Origin: an uncultured Atopobium sp.
Lineage (GTDB): Bacteria > Actinomycetota > Coriobacteriia > Coriobacteriales > Atopobiaceae
Direction of reading: 5' to 3'
DNA: 64,000 nt
NCBI GenBank assembly: GCA_916715765.1
Contig: CAKAPG010000006.1
Coordinates: forward strand, 1 to 64,000
The notes under the pieces were generated by a model. It did not search any database. It was not told the origin of the DNA and was given only the letters and a program-made list of their open reading frames with translations. Below are positions 1 through 8,617 of the stretch, in pieces (within the stretch, counting starts at the first letter, position 1; the number at the start of each line of letters is the position of its first letter). The position numbers were made by a program, and so were the translations under genes.

Positions 1-38
1 TATTCTGCACAATTGCGGCCATATTACACATCAAATGA

Positions 39-100
39 AGATAATCTGCACGTTTTAGCTATTTTCAGCGTCATGTATACGTCTTTTTGACAGATTATCT
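39..100. repeat. 10-bp inverted repeat
   Basis: The arms AGATAATCTG (39-48) and CAGATTATCT (91-100) are perfect inverted repeats separated by 42 bases. No gene is visible in the first 214 bases. The repeat could be an operator pair or an RNA structure belonging to a gene left of the window. Function unknown. Confidence 0.5.
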
Positions 101-116
101 GACTTAGGTGTGTTTT

Positions 117-160
117 GAACTGCCTCCTATTTCTCGTATCTAAGAAATGGGAGGCAGTTC
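117..160. terminator. Long hairpin downstream of msrA
   Basis: An 18-bp stem (one G-T pair) with arms at 117-134 and 143-160 and an 8-base loop lies 55 bases past the msrA stop. It is long enough to be a terminator for the leftward crp-msrA transcript, but neither side has a T-run. It may instead act as an RNA-stabilising hairpin. Confidence 0.5.
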
Positions 161-214
161 ACAAGCGAGCACCTTATCTTGTAAACATCAGCCATGGTGT
201 ATGCAGAAGCTTCT

Positions 215-703
215 TTATGAGAGCGACTTATAGGCATCATCAACATTGATGTGGCAATAACCACCTGGGTTCTTCTTCAGGTAGTCCTGATGATATTCCT
301 CGGCAAGAACGTAGTTATCCAGTGGCTCCACCTCAACGGCAAGCTTCTGACCAAACAGAGACTCCTGCTCAGACATAATGCGCTCAATTACAGCTAGGTC
401 AGCGTCATTTGTGTAATAGATACCAGTGCGATACTGCCTACCAACATCGTTACCCTGCTTGTTTACTGAGAGGGGATCAATAACCCTAAAGTAGTAACGC
501 AGAATGTCATAGAGACTTACAACGGTCTCATCGTATGTTACGTGTACTGTTTCTGCATGATCTGTAGCTTTGACTTCCTGATAATTGGTATCTAAAGTTT
601 TTCCGTTTGCATAGCCAACAGTAGTTGCACTAACACCCTTAATTCTGGAGAAGTACTCTTCAAGTCCCCAGAAGCATCCTCCAGCTAAATAAATCTCTGC
701 CAT
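215..703 (-). CDS. msrA: Peptide-methionine (S)-S-oxide reductase MsrA
   Basis: This cytoplasmic repair enzyme reduces methionine-S-sulfoxide in oxidised proteins, using thioredoxin as reductant. The family signature GCFWG is at residues 9-13 with catalytic Cys10. The only other cysteine is Cys150 near the C-terminus, a plausible resolving residue. The 162 aa length is normal for a stand-alone MsrA without an MsrB domain. The ATG at 703 is preceded by an excellent ribosome binding site (AAGGAGG). The gene lies 26 bp after the Crp/Fnr regulator on the same strand, so the two are probably co-transcribed, which would link methionine repair to the same stress signal as hcp. Confidence is high from the motif and full length. 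Confidence 0.95.
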   Translation of the reverse strand: MAEIYLAGGCFWGLEEYFSRIKGVSATTVGYANGKTLDTNYQEVKATDHAETVHVTYDETVVSLYDILRYYFRVIDPLSVNKQGNDVGRQYRTGIYYTNDADLAVIERIMSEQESLFGQKLAVEVEPLDNYVLAEEYHQDYLKKNPGGYCHINVDDAYKSLS

Positions 704-729
704 AAAAGCCTCCTTAGGCTAAATTGCTG

Positions 730-1398
730 TTATAAAAGTTTGAAGTGACTTCTCTTTACTTCAAAAACACCCTCTTTGCTTAAAGAAGATATTACAGCGC
801 TTAAAGCACTTCTATCTACACCAAGATAATCTGCAAGCTGCTGTCGGTTGTAGGGGATATCAAACTCCGCAGATCCTTCTGCTTGTGAGCGTGTATTCAA
901 ATACGCCATCAGCTTGCCGCGAATACTTTTTGGAGCAGCATCTTGAATACGACGGCTTAGCATAATGTTTTTCTGCGCAATAGATGCCATAAGATTTCTG
1001 GTGATAATATCCACGCCGCCGCAGATATCACACGTTCTGGTAGTAATCTGTCGCAGGTCAAGCAGCAGAATTGCAGACGTCTCCGTGGCAACTACCGAGG
1101 TCAAGAGCGGCACGTTTCCAAGGGCCGCATACGCCTCTCCAAAGGTGTCTCCGGTATGGAAAGCTCCCATCACAGAGACATTGCCCTGAGCATCAGATCC
1201 CTCAACGTGGATAGCGCCAGAGACAACAATGCCAAATTGATGCGCCTTGTCGCCAGCACACAAAATGATCTCTCCAGGCTCATAGGTGCGAACAACAGCA
1301 CGTAAATGCTTTAAAAGTGCCTCTAGTAGCTCTGGTTTTACTCCTTTAAACACAATTGTGTTAAGCAAAAATGAGGGCTTGATGTCTTTGACGTTCAT
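730..1398 (-). CDS. Crp/Fnr-family regulator, HcpR-like
   Basis: This 222-aa protein has an N-terminal cyclic-nucleotide-type sensor fold and a C-terminal winged helix-turn-helix whose recognition segment reads YNRQQLADYLGVDRSALS, close to the end as in Fnr and Crp. A CDICGG cysteine pair lies in the middle and could be redox- or ligand-sensitive. I chose the ATG at 1398 because GGAG stands eight to eleven bases upstream; a longer reading would run into hcp. The gene is divergent from hcp, the arrangement typical of HcpR-type nitrosative-stress regulators, and it precedes msrA in the same direction. The palindrome at 1434-1449 is its likely operator. Ligand unknown. Confidence 0.85.
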   Translation of the reverse strand: MNVKDIKPSFLLNTIVFKGVKPELLEALLKHLRAVVRTYEPGEIILCAGDKAHQFGIVVSGAIHVEGSDAQGNVSVMGAFHTGDTFGEAYAALGNVPLLTSVVATETSAILLLDLRQITTRTCDICGGVDIITRNLMASIAQKNIMLSRRIQDAAPKSIRGKLMAYLNTRSQAEGSAEFDIPYNRQQLADYLGVDRSALSAVISSLSKEGVFEVKRSHFKLL

Positions 1399-1433
1399 AT
1401 AGTCTCCAAAAAATTCCTGGATAGAAATCGTTT

Positions 1434-1449
1434 TGTTGTAATTACAACA
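1434..1449. promoter_or_regulatory. Perfect 16-bp palindrome, putative Fnr-type operator
   Basis: TGTTGTAATTACAACA is its own reverse complement. Read as GTTGT-N4-ACAAC it has the 5-4-5 spacing of Fnr-family sites. It lies 35 bp upstream of the regulator start and 83 bp upstream of hcp. If the regulator activates hcp from a site centred at -41.5, transcription would start near 1483, with a weak TAATCAT -10 element at 1470-1476. That last step is inference. Confidence 0.75.
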
Positions 1450-1532
1450 TACCTTATTCCACATTCCTGTAATCATAAAACTCAGAAGAGCAAATCTCTT
1501 CTCGCTATATAGTTTTATGGAGAGGAAAAATA

Positions 1533-3125
1533 GTGGATAACAAGATGTTCTGTTTCCAGTGTGAGCAGACAGCTGCTTGTACTGCATGTACTGGCGCTGC
1601 TGGCGTTTGTGGCAAGCCTTTTGACGTCGCATTTGCTCAGGACGAGCTCACCGGCGCTCTGGTTGGCCTTTCTCGCACCGAGCTTGCTGCTGGCAAGCGC
1701 TCTAACCGCGCTGATCAGCTGATTGTTGATGGTCTGTTTACCTGCATCACCAACGTCAACTTTGACAAGGGTGCTGTTGACGCAATTACTGCTCAGGTTC
1801 ATGACGAGAAGAACCGTCTAGCTGCAGAGGCTGGCGTAGAGCCTGTTGAGGATCTTCCTCTTGGCGGCGTTTGGTCCGACAACGAGGACATTAGGTCCCT
1901 CAAGTCCCTCATTCTGTTTGGCATCCGTGGTATGGCTGCTTATGCTTACCACGCTCGCGTTCTTGGCAAGACTGACGACGCAGTTGATGCTTTCTTTGTA
2001 AAGGCTCTTGCTGCTCTTGCTACCGAGTCCTCCGTTGACGTTTTGCTTCCTCTTACTCTTGAGGTAGGCGAGGTCAACCTCAAGTGCATGGCTCTTCTCG
2101 ACAGCGCAAATACCGGCGCTTATGGCACTCCAGTTCCAACTGAGGTTCCTCTGACTATTGAACCTGGTCCATTCATTGTTGTTTCTGGTCATGATCTTCT
2201 TGACCTCAAGATGATTCTTGAGCAGACCGAGGGCACTGGCGTCAACGTTTACACTCACGGCGAGATGCTCCCAGCTCACGGTTATCCAGAGCTCAAGAAG
2301 TATCCACAGCTCAAGGGCAACTTTGGTACCGCATGGCAGAACCAGCAGAAGGAGTTCAAGGACATTCCAGCTCCTGTTGTCTTCACCACTAACTGCCTCA
2401 TGCCACCTCGTCCTAGCTACAAGGATCGCGTCTACACTACTGAGCTTGTTGCTTTCCCAGAGCTCGTCCACATTGACGAGGACGCAAACGGCAAGAAGGA
2501 CTTCAGCGCTGTTATCAAGCAGGCTCAGGAGCTTGGCGGATACGCTGAGGCTCAGGAGCTCACCGGTATCAACGGTGGCCACAAGGTAACCACCGGCTTT
2601 AGCCACGGTGCAGTTCTTGGCATTGCCGATAAGATCATCGATGCTGTTAAGCAGGGCGCTATCAAGCACTTCTTTGTTGTTGGCGGCTGCGACGGCGCTC
2701 GTCCTGGTCGTAACTACTACACCGAGCTTGTTGAGCAGACTCCTGCAGACTCTGTTGTCCTCACCGTTGCATGCGGTAAGTTCCGCTTCAACGACCTTGA
2801 CCTGGGCACCATTGGTGGCATTCCTCGCATTCTTGACGTCGGCCAGTGCAACGACGCTTACGGCGCTGTTCAGATTGCAACCGCCCTTGCAAATGCATTC
2901 GACTGCGGCGTTAACGACCTGCCACTGAGCTTTGTTCTGTCTTGGTACGAGCAGAAGGCAGTATGTGTTCTTCTCACCCTGCTGCACCTTGGTATCAAGA
3001 ACATCAAGCTTGGACCAACTCTTCCTGCATTTGTCAGCCCTAACGTCCTTAACATCCTTGTTGAGAACTACGGTATTGGCCCAATCGGCGATGCTTCCGA
3101 GGACCTTGCTCAGATGCTTGCCTAA
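1533..3125 (+). CDS. hcp: Hydroxylamine reductase / hybrid cluster protein
   Basis: Hcp is an iron-sulfur-oxygen protein that reduces hydroxylamine in vitro and is thought to act as a nitric oxide reductase in anaerobes. The N-terminal cluster ligands are Cys7, Cys10, Cys19 and Cys26 (C-x2-C-x8-C-x6-C), close to the Desulfovibrio-type pattern. Hybrid-cluster cysteines appear later in GGCDGARPGRNYYTE, TVACGKFRF and GQCNDAYG. The 530 aa length is typical of the short class. The start is GTG at 1533 behind GGAGAGGA. Codon use is strongly biased, suggesting high expression, and this bias creates a long antisense open frame that is not a gene. The terminator follows at 3157. Confidence 0.96.
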   Translation: MDNKMFCFQCEQTAACTACTGAAGVCGKPFDVAFAQDELTGALVGLSRTELAAGKRSNRADQLIVDGLFTCITNVNFDKGAVDAITAQVHDEKNRLAAEAGVEPVEDLPLGGVWSDNEDIRSLKSLILFGIRGMAAYAYHARVLGKTDDAVDAFFVKALAALATESSVDVLLPLTLEVGEVNLKCMALLDSANTGAYGTPVPTEVPLTIEPGPFIVVSGHDLLDLKMILEQTEGTGVNVYTHGEMLPAHGYPELKKYPQLKGNFGTAWQNQQKEFKDIPAPVVFTTNCLMPPRPSYKDRVYTTELVAFPELVHIDEDANGKKDFSAVIKQAQELGGYAEAQELTGINGGHKVTTGFSHGAVLGIADKIIDAVKQGAIKHFFVVGGCDGARPGRNYYTELVEQTPADSVVLTVACGKFRFNDLDLGTIGGIPRILDVGQCNDAYGAVQIATALANAFDCGVNDLPLSFVLSWYEQKAVCVLLTLLHLGIKNIKLGPTLPAFVSPNVLNILVENYGIGPIGDASEDLAQMLA

Positions 3126-3140
3126 TTGGCGAGAAACCCC
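3126..3140 (+). repeat. Dispersed motif copy, extended form
   Basis: TTGGCGAGAAACCCC stands just after the hcp stop and before its terminator. It is a full-length copy of the 9-mer TGGCGAGAA, which occurs 18 times in the window (all positions are in the findings). This copy is intergenic, so no protein constraint explains it. Confidence 0.8.
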
Positions 3141-3156
3141 TCTCATCCTTTCCTTG

Positions 3157-3192
3157 AAACGCCTCCTAGCTATGTGCTGGGAGGCGTTTTTT
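3157..3192 (+). terminator. Rho-independent terminator of hcp
   Basis: A 10-bp perfect stem (AAACGCCTCC at 3157-3166 with GGAGGCGTTT at 3180-3189) runs into a T-run ending at 3192. Confidence 0.9.
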
Positions 3193-3276
3193 GATGTGAA
3201 AAATACTTGAAAAACAAATTGGTATGGCTATTTATGAAGGGTAATAGCACAATATTTTTATGTTGATTGGGGGAGT

Positions 3277-4620
3277 ATGAATAACTCAAATATTGATTAC
3301 GATATCTCTGATGAGCAATCTATTATTGAATATGCCTCTAAGCTTGTTGGACACTCTCTTCGTGAAGTTACCGACGTTAACTCTCTTGCAGATCATAAAA
3401 AGCGTCGTGGTGCTTTTGGCAACGCAGTCGAAGAACTGTACTTTAAGTATCCAATCAACAGTGATTCAAATCCTGATTTTGCTGAAGTGGGACTTGAATT
3501 AAAAACAACCCCCATGAAAGAGAATAAAAAAGGTGATTTAGTTGCCAAGGAACGTCTTGTTATCACCATGATTGACTACAACAAAGTAGTTAATGAAACG
3601 TTTGAAGATAGCCATTTCTTAGGGAAGTCATCAAATATTTTGTTGATGGCCTACAAATATGAAAAAGGCGCTAACCCTATTGATTACAAGGTTATTTTGG
3701 CCAACAAATGGAATATTCCTGTTGAGGATTATGCTCAAATTAAACGAGACTGGGAAACAGTTGTTACCAAGATTCAGTCTGGTCATGCGGAGGATATTTC
3801 TGGCTCGGATACTCTATATCTAGAAGCGTGTACAAAAGCTGCTAACAGCTCAGTTAGAACAACGCAGCCGTATTCAGAAGTTCCAGCTAAGCCACGTGCT
3901 TGGGCATTTAAAGCATCTTATATGACTACTATAGAAAAAAAGATGCTAGGTAAAAGTGCGTCTCAGATTAAAAGGAATGAATCTGAGAAAAAACTCTCTC
4001 TTATTGATCTTTTGTATAAAAGATTTAAACCATATTTTGGAAAGACTGAAGACCAGCTTGCAGCCGAATTTAATATAAGTAAATCAAAAGATAAATGTGC
4101 ACGTATTACTAAGCATATTCTAGGTATTGCTGAAGATCAGAAAATTGAAGAGTTTGAAAAGGCTGGTATTAAGCCTAAAACGATGAGACTTAAATCAAAT
4201 GGGGTACCAAAGGAATCCGTAAGCTTTAAAGTCTTTGATTACTTTAAGGTTGCTGAAGAATCTTTTGAAGACTCTGATTTATATCACGACCTATTATGTA
4301 AATATTTATTTGTAATTTATAGAGAAAACTCTTCAGGTGATTTTGTCCTCTCAAATATCTTGCTCTGGCAAATGCCTGACTCTGATTTAATGTTTGCAGA
4401 ACAATGCTACCTTCAGATGCAAAAGAATATTAAAGCTGGACGAGCTGACATAAGTGTCAAGGCGTCTGAAAATAAATGTTGTCATGTAAGGCCTCATGCC
4501 AGAAACAAGCTAGATACAAAACCTCAACCATATGGAAAGCCTGAGGTTAAAAAGTGTTTTTGGTTGAATAGCTCTTATCTTGCAAAAGAAATATCTGAAG
4601 GGCTGTCCCTTAAAGATTAA
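3277..4620 (+). CDS. Sau3AI/MutH-family type II restriction endonuclease
   Basis: The 447-aa protein matches the Sau3AI layout: an N-terminal MutH-like catalytic domain and a diverged second MutH-like half. Candidate active-site residues Glu53, Asp67, Glu74 and Lys76 have exactly the spacing of MutH Glu56/Asp70/Glu77/Lys79; the last three read as D-x6-E-L-K. By family, the likely target is GATC, but specificity is not proven by the sequence. A C5-cytosine methyltransferase follows 99 bp downstream, giving a complete R-M pair as in Staphylococcus Sau3AI. The start ATG at 3277 follows a GGGGAG ribosome site. The gene is AT-rich with many AAA, ATT and AGA codons, unlike hcp and nox on either side, so it was probably acquired. 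Confidence 0.85.
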   Translation: MNNSNIDYDISDEQSIIEYASKLVGHSLREVTDVNSLADHKKRRGAFGNAVEELYFKYPINSDSNPDFAEVGLELKTTPMKENKKGDLVAKERLVITMIDYNKVVNETFEDSHFLGKSSNILLMAYKYEKGANPIDYKVILANKWNIPVEDYAQIKRDWETVVTKIQSGHAEDISGSDTLYLEACTKAANSSVRTTQPYSEVPAKPRAWAFKASYMTTIEKKMLGKSASQIKRNESEKKLSLIDLLYKRFKPYFGKTEDQLAAEFNISKSKDKCARITKHILGIAEDQKIEEFEKAGIKPKTMRLKSNGVPKESVSFKVFDYFKVAEESFEDSDLYHDLLCKYLFVIYRENSSGDFVLSNILLWQMPDSDLMFAEQCYLQMQKNIKAGRADISVKASENKCCHVRPHARNKLDTKPQPYGKPEVKKCFWLNSSYLAKEISEGLSLKD

Positions 4621-4719
4621 GTTGATCTTCTTGGTTATCTGAATTAGATTGACTTTTTGTCCGGTTGATCGGTTAGTATAGTAAACACAAAATTGGTCCA
4701 CAGCAGCGATAGGAGAAAC

Positions 4720-5994
4720 GTGGCCAAAGAAATTACTGTTGCCGAACTCTTTGCGGGAGTCGGTGGATTTAGACTTGGCTTAGAGGGTTATAAAGATCCT
4801 TCTAATAAAGCTAATAACCTGCTAAAAGCGGGAACGTTTAAAACTATATGGGCAAATCAGTGGGAACCGCCTGGATCTCCAACAAGGCAGTTTGCCGCAA
4901 ATTGTTATAAAACTCATTTTGGTAATGATTCAGTTGTAAATGAGGACATTAATAAAGTTCTTAATGAGTATGACCAGGGTCTACGCGACATTCCTTCGGT
5001 CGATATGGTCGTAGGTGGATTTCCTTGCCAGGATTACTCAGTAGCTAAGCCTTTATCTCAATCGGGAGGTATTGAAGGAAAAAAGGGTGTTCTGTGGTGG
5101 GACATTTATAAATTCTTAAAAATTCAATTAGATAAGTCTCCTGAAAATGCAGAATGGTGCCTTTTAGAGAACGTTGATCGTCTTCTTAAAAGTCCCGCAT
5201 CTCAGCGTGGAAGAGATTTTGCAATTATTCTAAGTTGTCTTGCTAGCCTTGGATATTGCGTTGAATGGCGTGTGGTAAACAGTGCGGCATACGGCTTTTC
5301 CCAAAGAAGAAAACGTGTATATATTCTCGCACGTAGAAATGCTAACTGGGAGCTTTCAGAACGCTTAACTTCAGGAATTATGTCCCGAGCATTTCCTTTT
5401 AATCCTGTGGGCAATATCTCTTATGTTGATATTCCAAAAGATCCGTTTGTTGCTACAAAGGACTTTAATTCTGAGGGGTCCAAAACATCTCCGTTTTTAG
5501 ATGCTGGTGTGATGGTAGATAACCGTGTTATTACCTGTAAGGTTGAAGAGGTTTATAAGGGTCAATTTAAAACACTGGGAGATGTTCTTTCTCCAGAGGA
5601 TGAAATTCCTGAGAACTACTTTATTGACAATTCACAGCTTTCTCGCTGGGAATACCTTAAAGGGTCAAAACGAGAAGAACGTGTCAATAAGTACACAGGT
5701 CAAACCTATTTTTACTCTGAAGGCTCTATGGCATTCCCAGATCTTCTCACTAACCCATCAAGAACAATTCTTACAGGAGAGGGAGGAGCAAGCCCTTCTC
5801 GCTTTAAACACATCATTAAAGTAGGTGAGAGGTATCGCAGACTTGTTCCAGATGAGCTTGATCAGCTACAGGGTTTTCCTAAAGGATGGACTAATACGGG
5901 AATGAGCGACAATAATCGTGCATTCTGTATGGGAAATGCTCTTGTTGTAGGTGTGGTAAATCGCATCGGAAAAGAAATATACAAAGAATTGTAA
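4720..5994 (+). CDS. DNA (cytosine-5)-methyltransferase, partner of the Sau3AI-like nuclease
   Basis: This enzyme transfers methyl from SAM to C5 of cytosine and would protect host sites from the upstream nuclease. Family motifs appear in order: motif I FAGVGGFRLGLE (residues 11-22), motif IV GGFPCQDYS with nucleophile Cys103, motif VI ENV (150-152), motif VIII QRRKRVYIL (195-203) and motif X GNALVVGVVNRIG at the C-terminus. I prefer the GTG at 4720 because AGGAGA ends four bases upstream; a TTG at 4693 has no ribosome site. That gives 424 aa, normal for M.Sau3AI relatives. The gene is AT-rich like its partner. Target GATC is inferred from the nuclease family. Confidence 0.92.
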   Translation: MAKEITVAELFAGVGGFRLGLEGYKDPSNKANNLLKAGTFKTIWANQWEPPGSPTRQFAANCYKTHFGNDSVVNEDINKVLNEYDQGLRDIPSVDMVVGGFPCQDYSVAKPLSQSGGIEGKKGVLWWDIYKFLKIQLDKSPENAEWCLLENVDRLLKSPASQRGRDFAIILSCLASLGYCVEWRVVNSAAYGFSQRRKRVYILARRNANWELSERLTSGIMSRAFPFNPVGNISYVDIPKDPFVATKDFNSEGSKTSPFLDAGVMVDNRVITCKVEEVYKGQFKTLGDVLSPEDEIPENYFIDNSQLSRWEYLKGSKREERVNKYTGQTYFYSEGSMAFPDLLTNPSRTILTGEGGASPSRFKHIIKVGERYRRLVPDELDQLQGFPKGWTNTGMSDNNRAFCMGNALVVGVVNRIGKEIYKEL

Positions 5995-5998
5995 GGTC

Positions 5999-6033
5999 AA
6001 GGCGTCTATCAACTCCTGATAGACGCCTTTTTT
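5999..6033 (+). terminator. Rho-independent terminator of the R-M pair
   Basis: A 12-bp stem (arms 5999-6010 and 6018-6029, 7-base loop) is followed by six T. Confidence 0.92.
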
Positions 6034-6183
6034 ATAACCAAATTGCTTCACGAACTCCAAATATTCGATTTATTAAAGAACGTTCAAGAATGACGCTCTT
6101 CTCGTTAAGAGAATATGGCATAATGCCACTGTCAAAGTAACAATTAATGTTAGTCATTAGTAGCATTTAACAGAGGGGTTTCT

Positions 6184-7527
6184 ATGGCTAAAGTTGCAGT
6201 TATCGGTTGTACCCATGCAGGCGTTTTTGCCACTTCTTCAATCCTGGGCGCACACCCAGATTGGGAGGTTCACGTCTTTGAGCGCAATGACACGGTTTCC
6301 TTCCTGTCTTGCGGTATTGCTCTTTGGGTAGGTGACCACGTAAGCGATCCTAACAAGATGTTCTACAGCTCTCCAGAAGCCCTTGCCGAGGCTGGCGCTC
6401 ACGTTCATATGACCACCAATGTCACTTCTGCAGACGTTAAGACCAAGCACGTTGCATGGGAGGACCTCAAGACTGGCGAGACTTTTGAGGATGACTTTGA
6501 CTACCTCGTAGTCACCACGGGTTCTAAGCCAATTGTTCCTCCACTGCCTGGTATCGACGGACCTCGCGTTCTTCAGTGCAAGAACTGGGCTGACGGACGC
6601 CGCATTCACGACACCATGGCAACTTCCAAGTCCGCAATTGTCATCGGTGCTGGCTACATTGGTGCCGAGCTTGCAGAGCAGCTCTCTGAGCGTCAGAAGG
6701 CTGTTACCCTCATTGACATGCTTCCACGCGTTCTTGCAAAGAACTTTGATAAGGCAATCACTGATCAGGTTGAGACTGCTTACAAAGAGCATGGCGTCAC
6801 CCTTGCCCTTGGCGAGAAGGTCATGAGCTTTGAGGACAATGGTAATTCTGTCACCGTTGTTACTGACAAGGGATCCTACACCGCAGATTACGCAATTCTG
6901 GGCATTGGCTTCCTGCCTCGCACTGACCTCTTTGACGGCCAGCTTGAGATGCTTCCAAACGGCGCCATTAAGGCTGACGAGTACATGCGCACCAGCGAAC
7001 CTGGCGTCTTCGCAGCTGGTGACTCCGCATCCATCATCTTCAACGTCACCGGTAAAGAAGACTATATTCCACTGGCAACAAATGCTGTTCGTCAGGGTCT
7101 ACACGTTGGTCCTAACATGCTTGAGCCCACTGCTGCTTATGCAGGTACTCAGGCTTCCAGCGCAGTTCAGCTCTACAACTACTCCATGGCTGCAGCAGGC
7201 CTCACTGTTGAGGGTGGTAAGGTTCGTGGCTACGAGTACGATTCTGTTTCCATCACCGAGAACTATCGTCCTGAGTTTATGCTGACCACTGAGCCAGTTA
7301 CCGCAACACTTGTTTGGGATCCAGAGACTCGCCTTATCAAGGGTGCACAGTTCTTCTCGACACATGATGATGTTGCTCAGGCAGCAAATGTTGTTTCTGT
7401 TGCCATTGCCGCTGGTATGACCATCGACAACCTTGCAGCTGTTGACCTTCTGTTCCAGCCAAACTTTACCAACCCAGTCAACTACATTGGCTCCGTTGCT
7501 ATGGCTGCCTGCGCAAAGGCCAAGTAA
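6184..7527 (+). CDS. nox: NADH oxidase (H2O-forming), CoA-disulfide reductase family
   Basis: This flavoprotein oxidises NADH while reducing O2 to water, both regenerating NAD+ and removing oxygen. An N-terminal FAD fold (VAVIGCTHAG, with His11) is followed by the single redox cysteine Cys43 in SFLSCGIALW, the hallmark of Nox and NADH peroxidase. A second dinucleotide fold GAGYIGAELAEQL lies near residue 160, and the FAD-contacting GVFAAGD comes later. The 447 aa length is standard. The start is ATG at 6184 behind AGAGGGG. Codon use is highly biased, as in hcp. The gene stands alone between two terminators. It could be an NADH peroxidase, but the overall pattern favours oxidase. Confidence 0.92.
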   Translation: MAKVAVIGCTHAGVFATSSILGAHPDWEVHVFERNDTVSFLSCGIALWVGDHVSDPNKMFYSSPEALAEAGAHVHMTTNVTSADVKTKHVAWEDLKTGETFEDDFDYLVVTTGSKPIVPPLPGIDGPRVLQCKNWADGRRIHDTMATSKSAIVIGAGYIGAELAEQLSERQKAVTLIDMLPRVLAKNFDKAITDQVETAYKEHGVTLALGEKVMSFEDNGNSVTVVTDKGSYTADYAILGIGFLPRTDLFDGQLEMLPNGAIKADEYMRTSEPGVFAAGDSASIIFNVTGKEDYIPLATNAVRQGLHVGPNMLEPTAAYAGTQASSAVQLYNYSMAAAGLTVEGGKVRGYEYDSVSITENYRPEFMLTTEPVTATLVWDPETRLIKGAQFFSTHDDVAQAANVVSVAIAAGMTIDNLAAVDLLFQPNFTNPVNYIGSVAMAACAKAK

Positions 7528-7557
7528 GCTCCAGATATAACACGCAATAAAAGAGAG

Positions 7558-7589
7558 GGAAGCTGGTAGAGATGCCAGCTTCCTTCTTT
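7558..7589 (+). terminator. Terminator of nox
   Basis: A 9-bp stem GGAAGCTGG / CCAGCTTCC (7558-7566, 7575-7583) is followed by TTCTTT. A second hairpin ATCGAGCC/GGCTCGAT (7593-7600, 7608-7615) lies just beyond, in the convergent gap before the methyltransferase stop. Confidence 0.8.
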
Positions 7590-7670
7590 GCTATCGAGCC
7601 CGAGTCTGGCTCGATTGATGTCTGTTTTTTGTTTGCTCCGTTCTGAGCCTGCGTCGCCTTGATACGGTGC

Positions 7671-8417
7671 CTATCTTAGCTTTCTACTCACTACGGCAAT
7701 GTAATTGAGATCGTTAGCGTGATCGTTAAAGAACGTAAACATGCTGGTGAACATCTTGGTGTTTTCGGGCCTGAGGCCATTTCTGATAACCCTTAAAGCA
7801 CCATCTGCGCCCTCGTCAGCGATGAGTCCTGCTGGATTCATAAGCGTCATCTTGCCATTTTTAGTTTCTGGTAAGAAACCCGCTGACTCAAAGAGGTTCT
7901 TCCAACCTGCAAGGGTAAGTGGCTTCACGTTAACGTTAATGGTTCGCGAGAGCTCGTGGACCAGTTCATCATCTTCTTTGAGCAGGAGGACGTCGTGGGT
8001 AAGGAGCACACCGCCTGGCTTGAGTACTCGTGCGTATTCTTTAACCGCAGACGCTTTCTGCTGGTCAGAGAGCATGGTGAGCATAGCCTCGTTAATAACG
8101 ACATCAAAGCTGTTATCAGGGTAGGAGAGGTCTGTAGCGTCTCCTTGTTCCACCGTTACATACTGCTCCACGTTGTTTCTCGCGATATTTTCTTTTGTCT
8201 TAGGAAGCACATCTGCATTGAGGTCAATTGCGGTTACGTGACAGTGGAAACGTTTTACTAGCTCAACCGTAGTGGTTCCAATATTGCAAGCCACCTCAAG
8301 AATTTGAGTTTCTGGCGTAATCTCTACAGAGTCAAGCAGCCAATTGGTTGCCTCAATGCCTCCAGGGCGCAGTCTTGTCTTACCCATACGTAGTAAAAAC
8401 TCGTGACCAGCTTCCAT
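7671..8417 (-). CDS. Class I SAM-dependent methyltransferase
   Basis: The protein has a Rossmann methyltransferase fold: motif I ILEVACNIGTTTVELV near residue 40, the acidic residue after strand 2 in VTAIDLNAD, GDATDL, and the post-motif segment ARVLKPGGVLLTHD. This is the UbiE/Methyltransf_11 type with 248 aa. The substrate cannot be read from the sequence. The ATG at 8417 follows AAGGGGG. It is divergent from a TetR-family regulator across a 200-bp region with several inverted repeats, so the TetR protein may control it. Confidence 0.8.
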   Translation of the reverse strand: MEAGHEFLLRMGKTRLRPGGIEATNWLLDSVEITPETQILEVACNIGTTTVELVKRFHCHVTAIDLNADVLPKTKENIARNNVEQYVTVEQGDATDLSYPDNSFDVVINEAMLTMLSDQQKASAVKEYARVLKPGGVLLTHDVLLLKEDDELVHELSRTINVNVKPLTLAGWKNLFESAGFLPETKNGKMTLMNPAGLIADEGADGALRVIRNGLRPENTKMFTSMFTFFNDHANDLNYIAVVSRKLR

Positions 8418-8523
8418 ACTAAGACCCCCTTCATACTATGAAAGAATAAAGTTAGCTTTAACTAACTAATACAAGTTAACCACATCATTACCTGCGAAAA
8501 AAGCCAAATTAATTGCTATTTTT

Positions 8524-8581
8524 GGAACAATTTCAAAGGCATGAAGTTATAAATATTGTTCCGAGAGTATCGCGGTATACT
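8524..8581. promoter_or_regulatory. Inverted repeats upstream of the TetR gene, putative operator
   Basis: AGTAT-N6-ATACT (8566-8581) has TetR-operator size and overlaps a TATACT -10-like hexamer at 8576-8581, so repressor binding would block the tetR promoter. A wider repeat GGAACAAT / ATTGTTCC (8524-8531, 8555-8562) lies upstream, and AGTTAG-N6-CTAACT stands nearer the methyltransferase. Which of these binds the regulator is inference. Confidence 0.5.
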
Positions 8582-8617
8582 TTGGAAACTCATACAAAAA
8601 TCTTCAGGAGTAAAAAC

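Noticed and set aside
1818..3146. 442-codon open frame antisense to hcp
   Set aside because: It mirrors the strongly biased codons of hcp, has no ribosome site or recognisable domain, and lies opposite a certain gene.
6083..6094. AAGAACGTTCAA upstream of nox as a LexA box
   Set aside because: The GAAC and GTTC halves are adjacent without the four-base spacer seen at recA and lexA.
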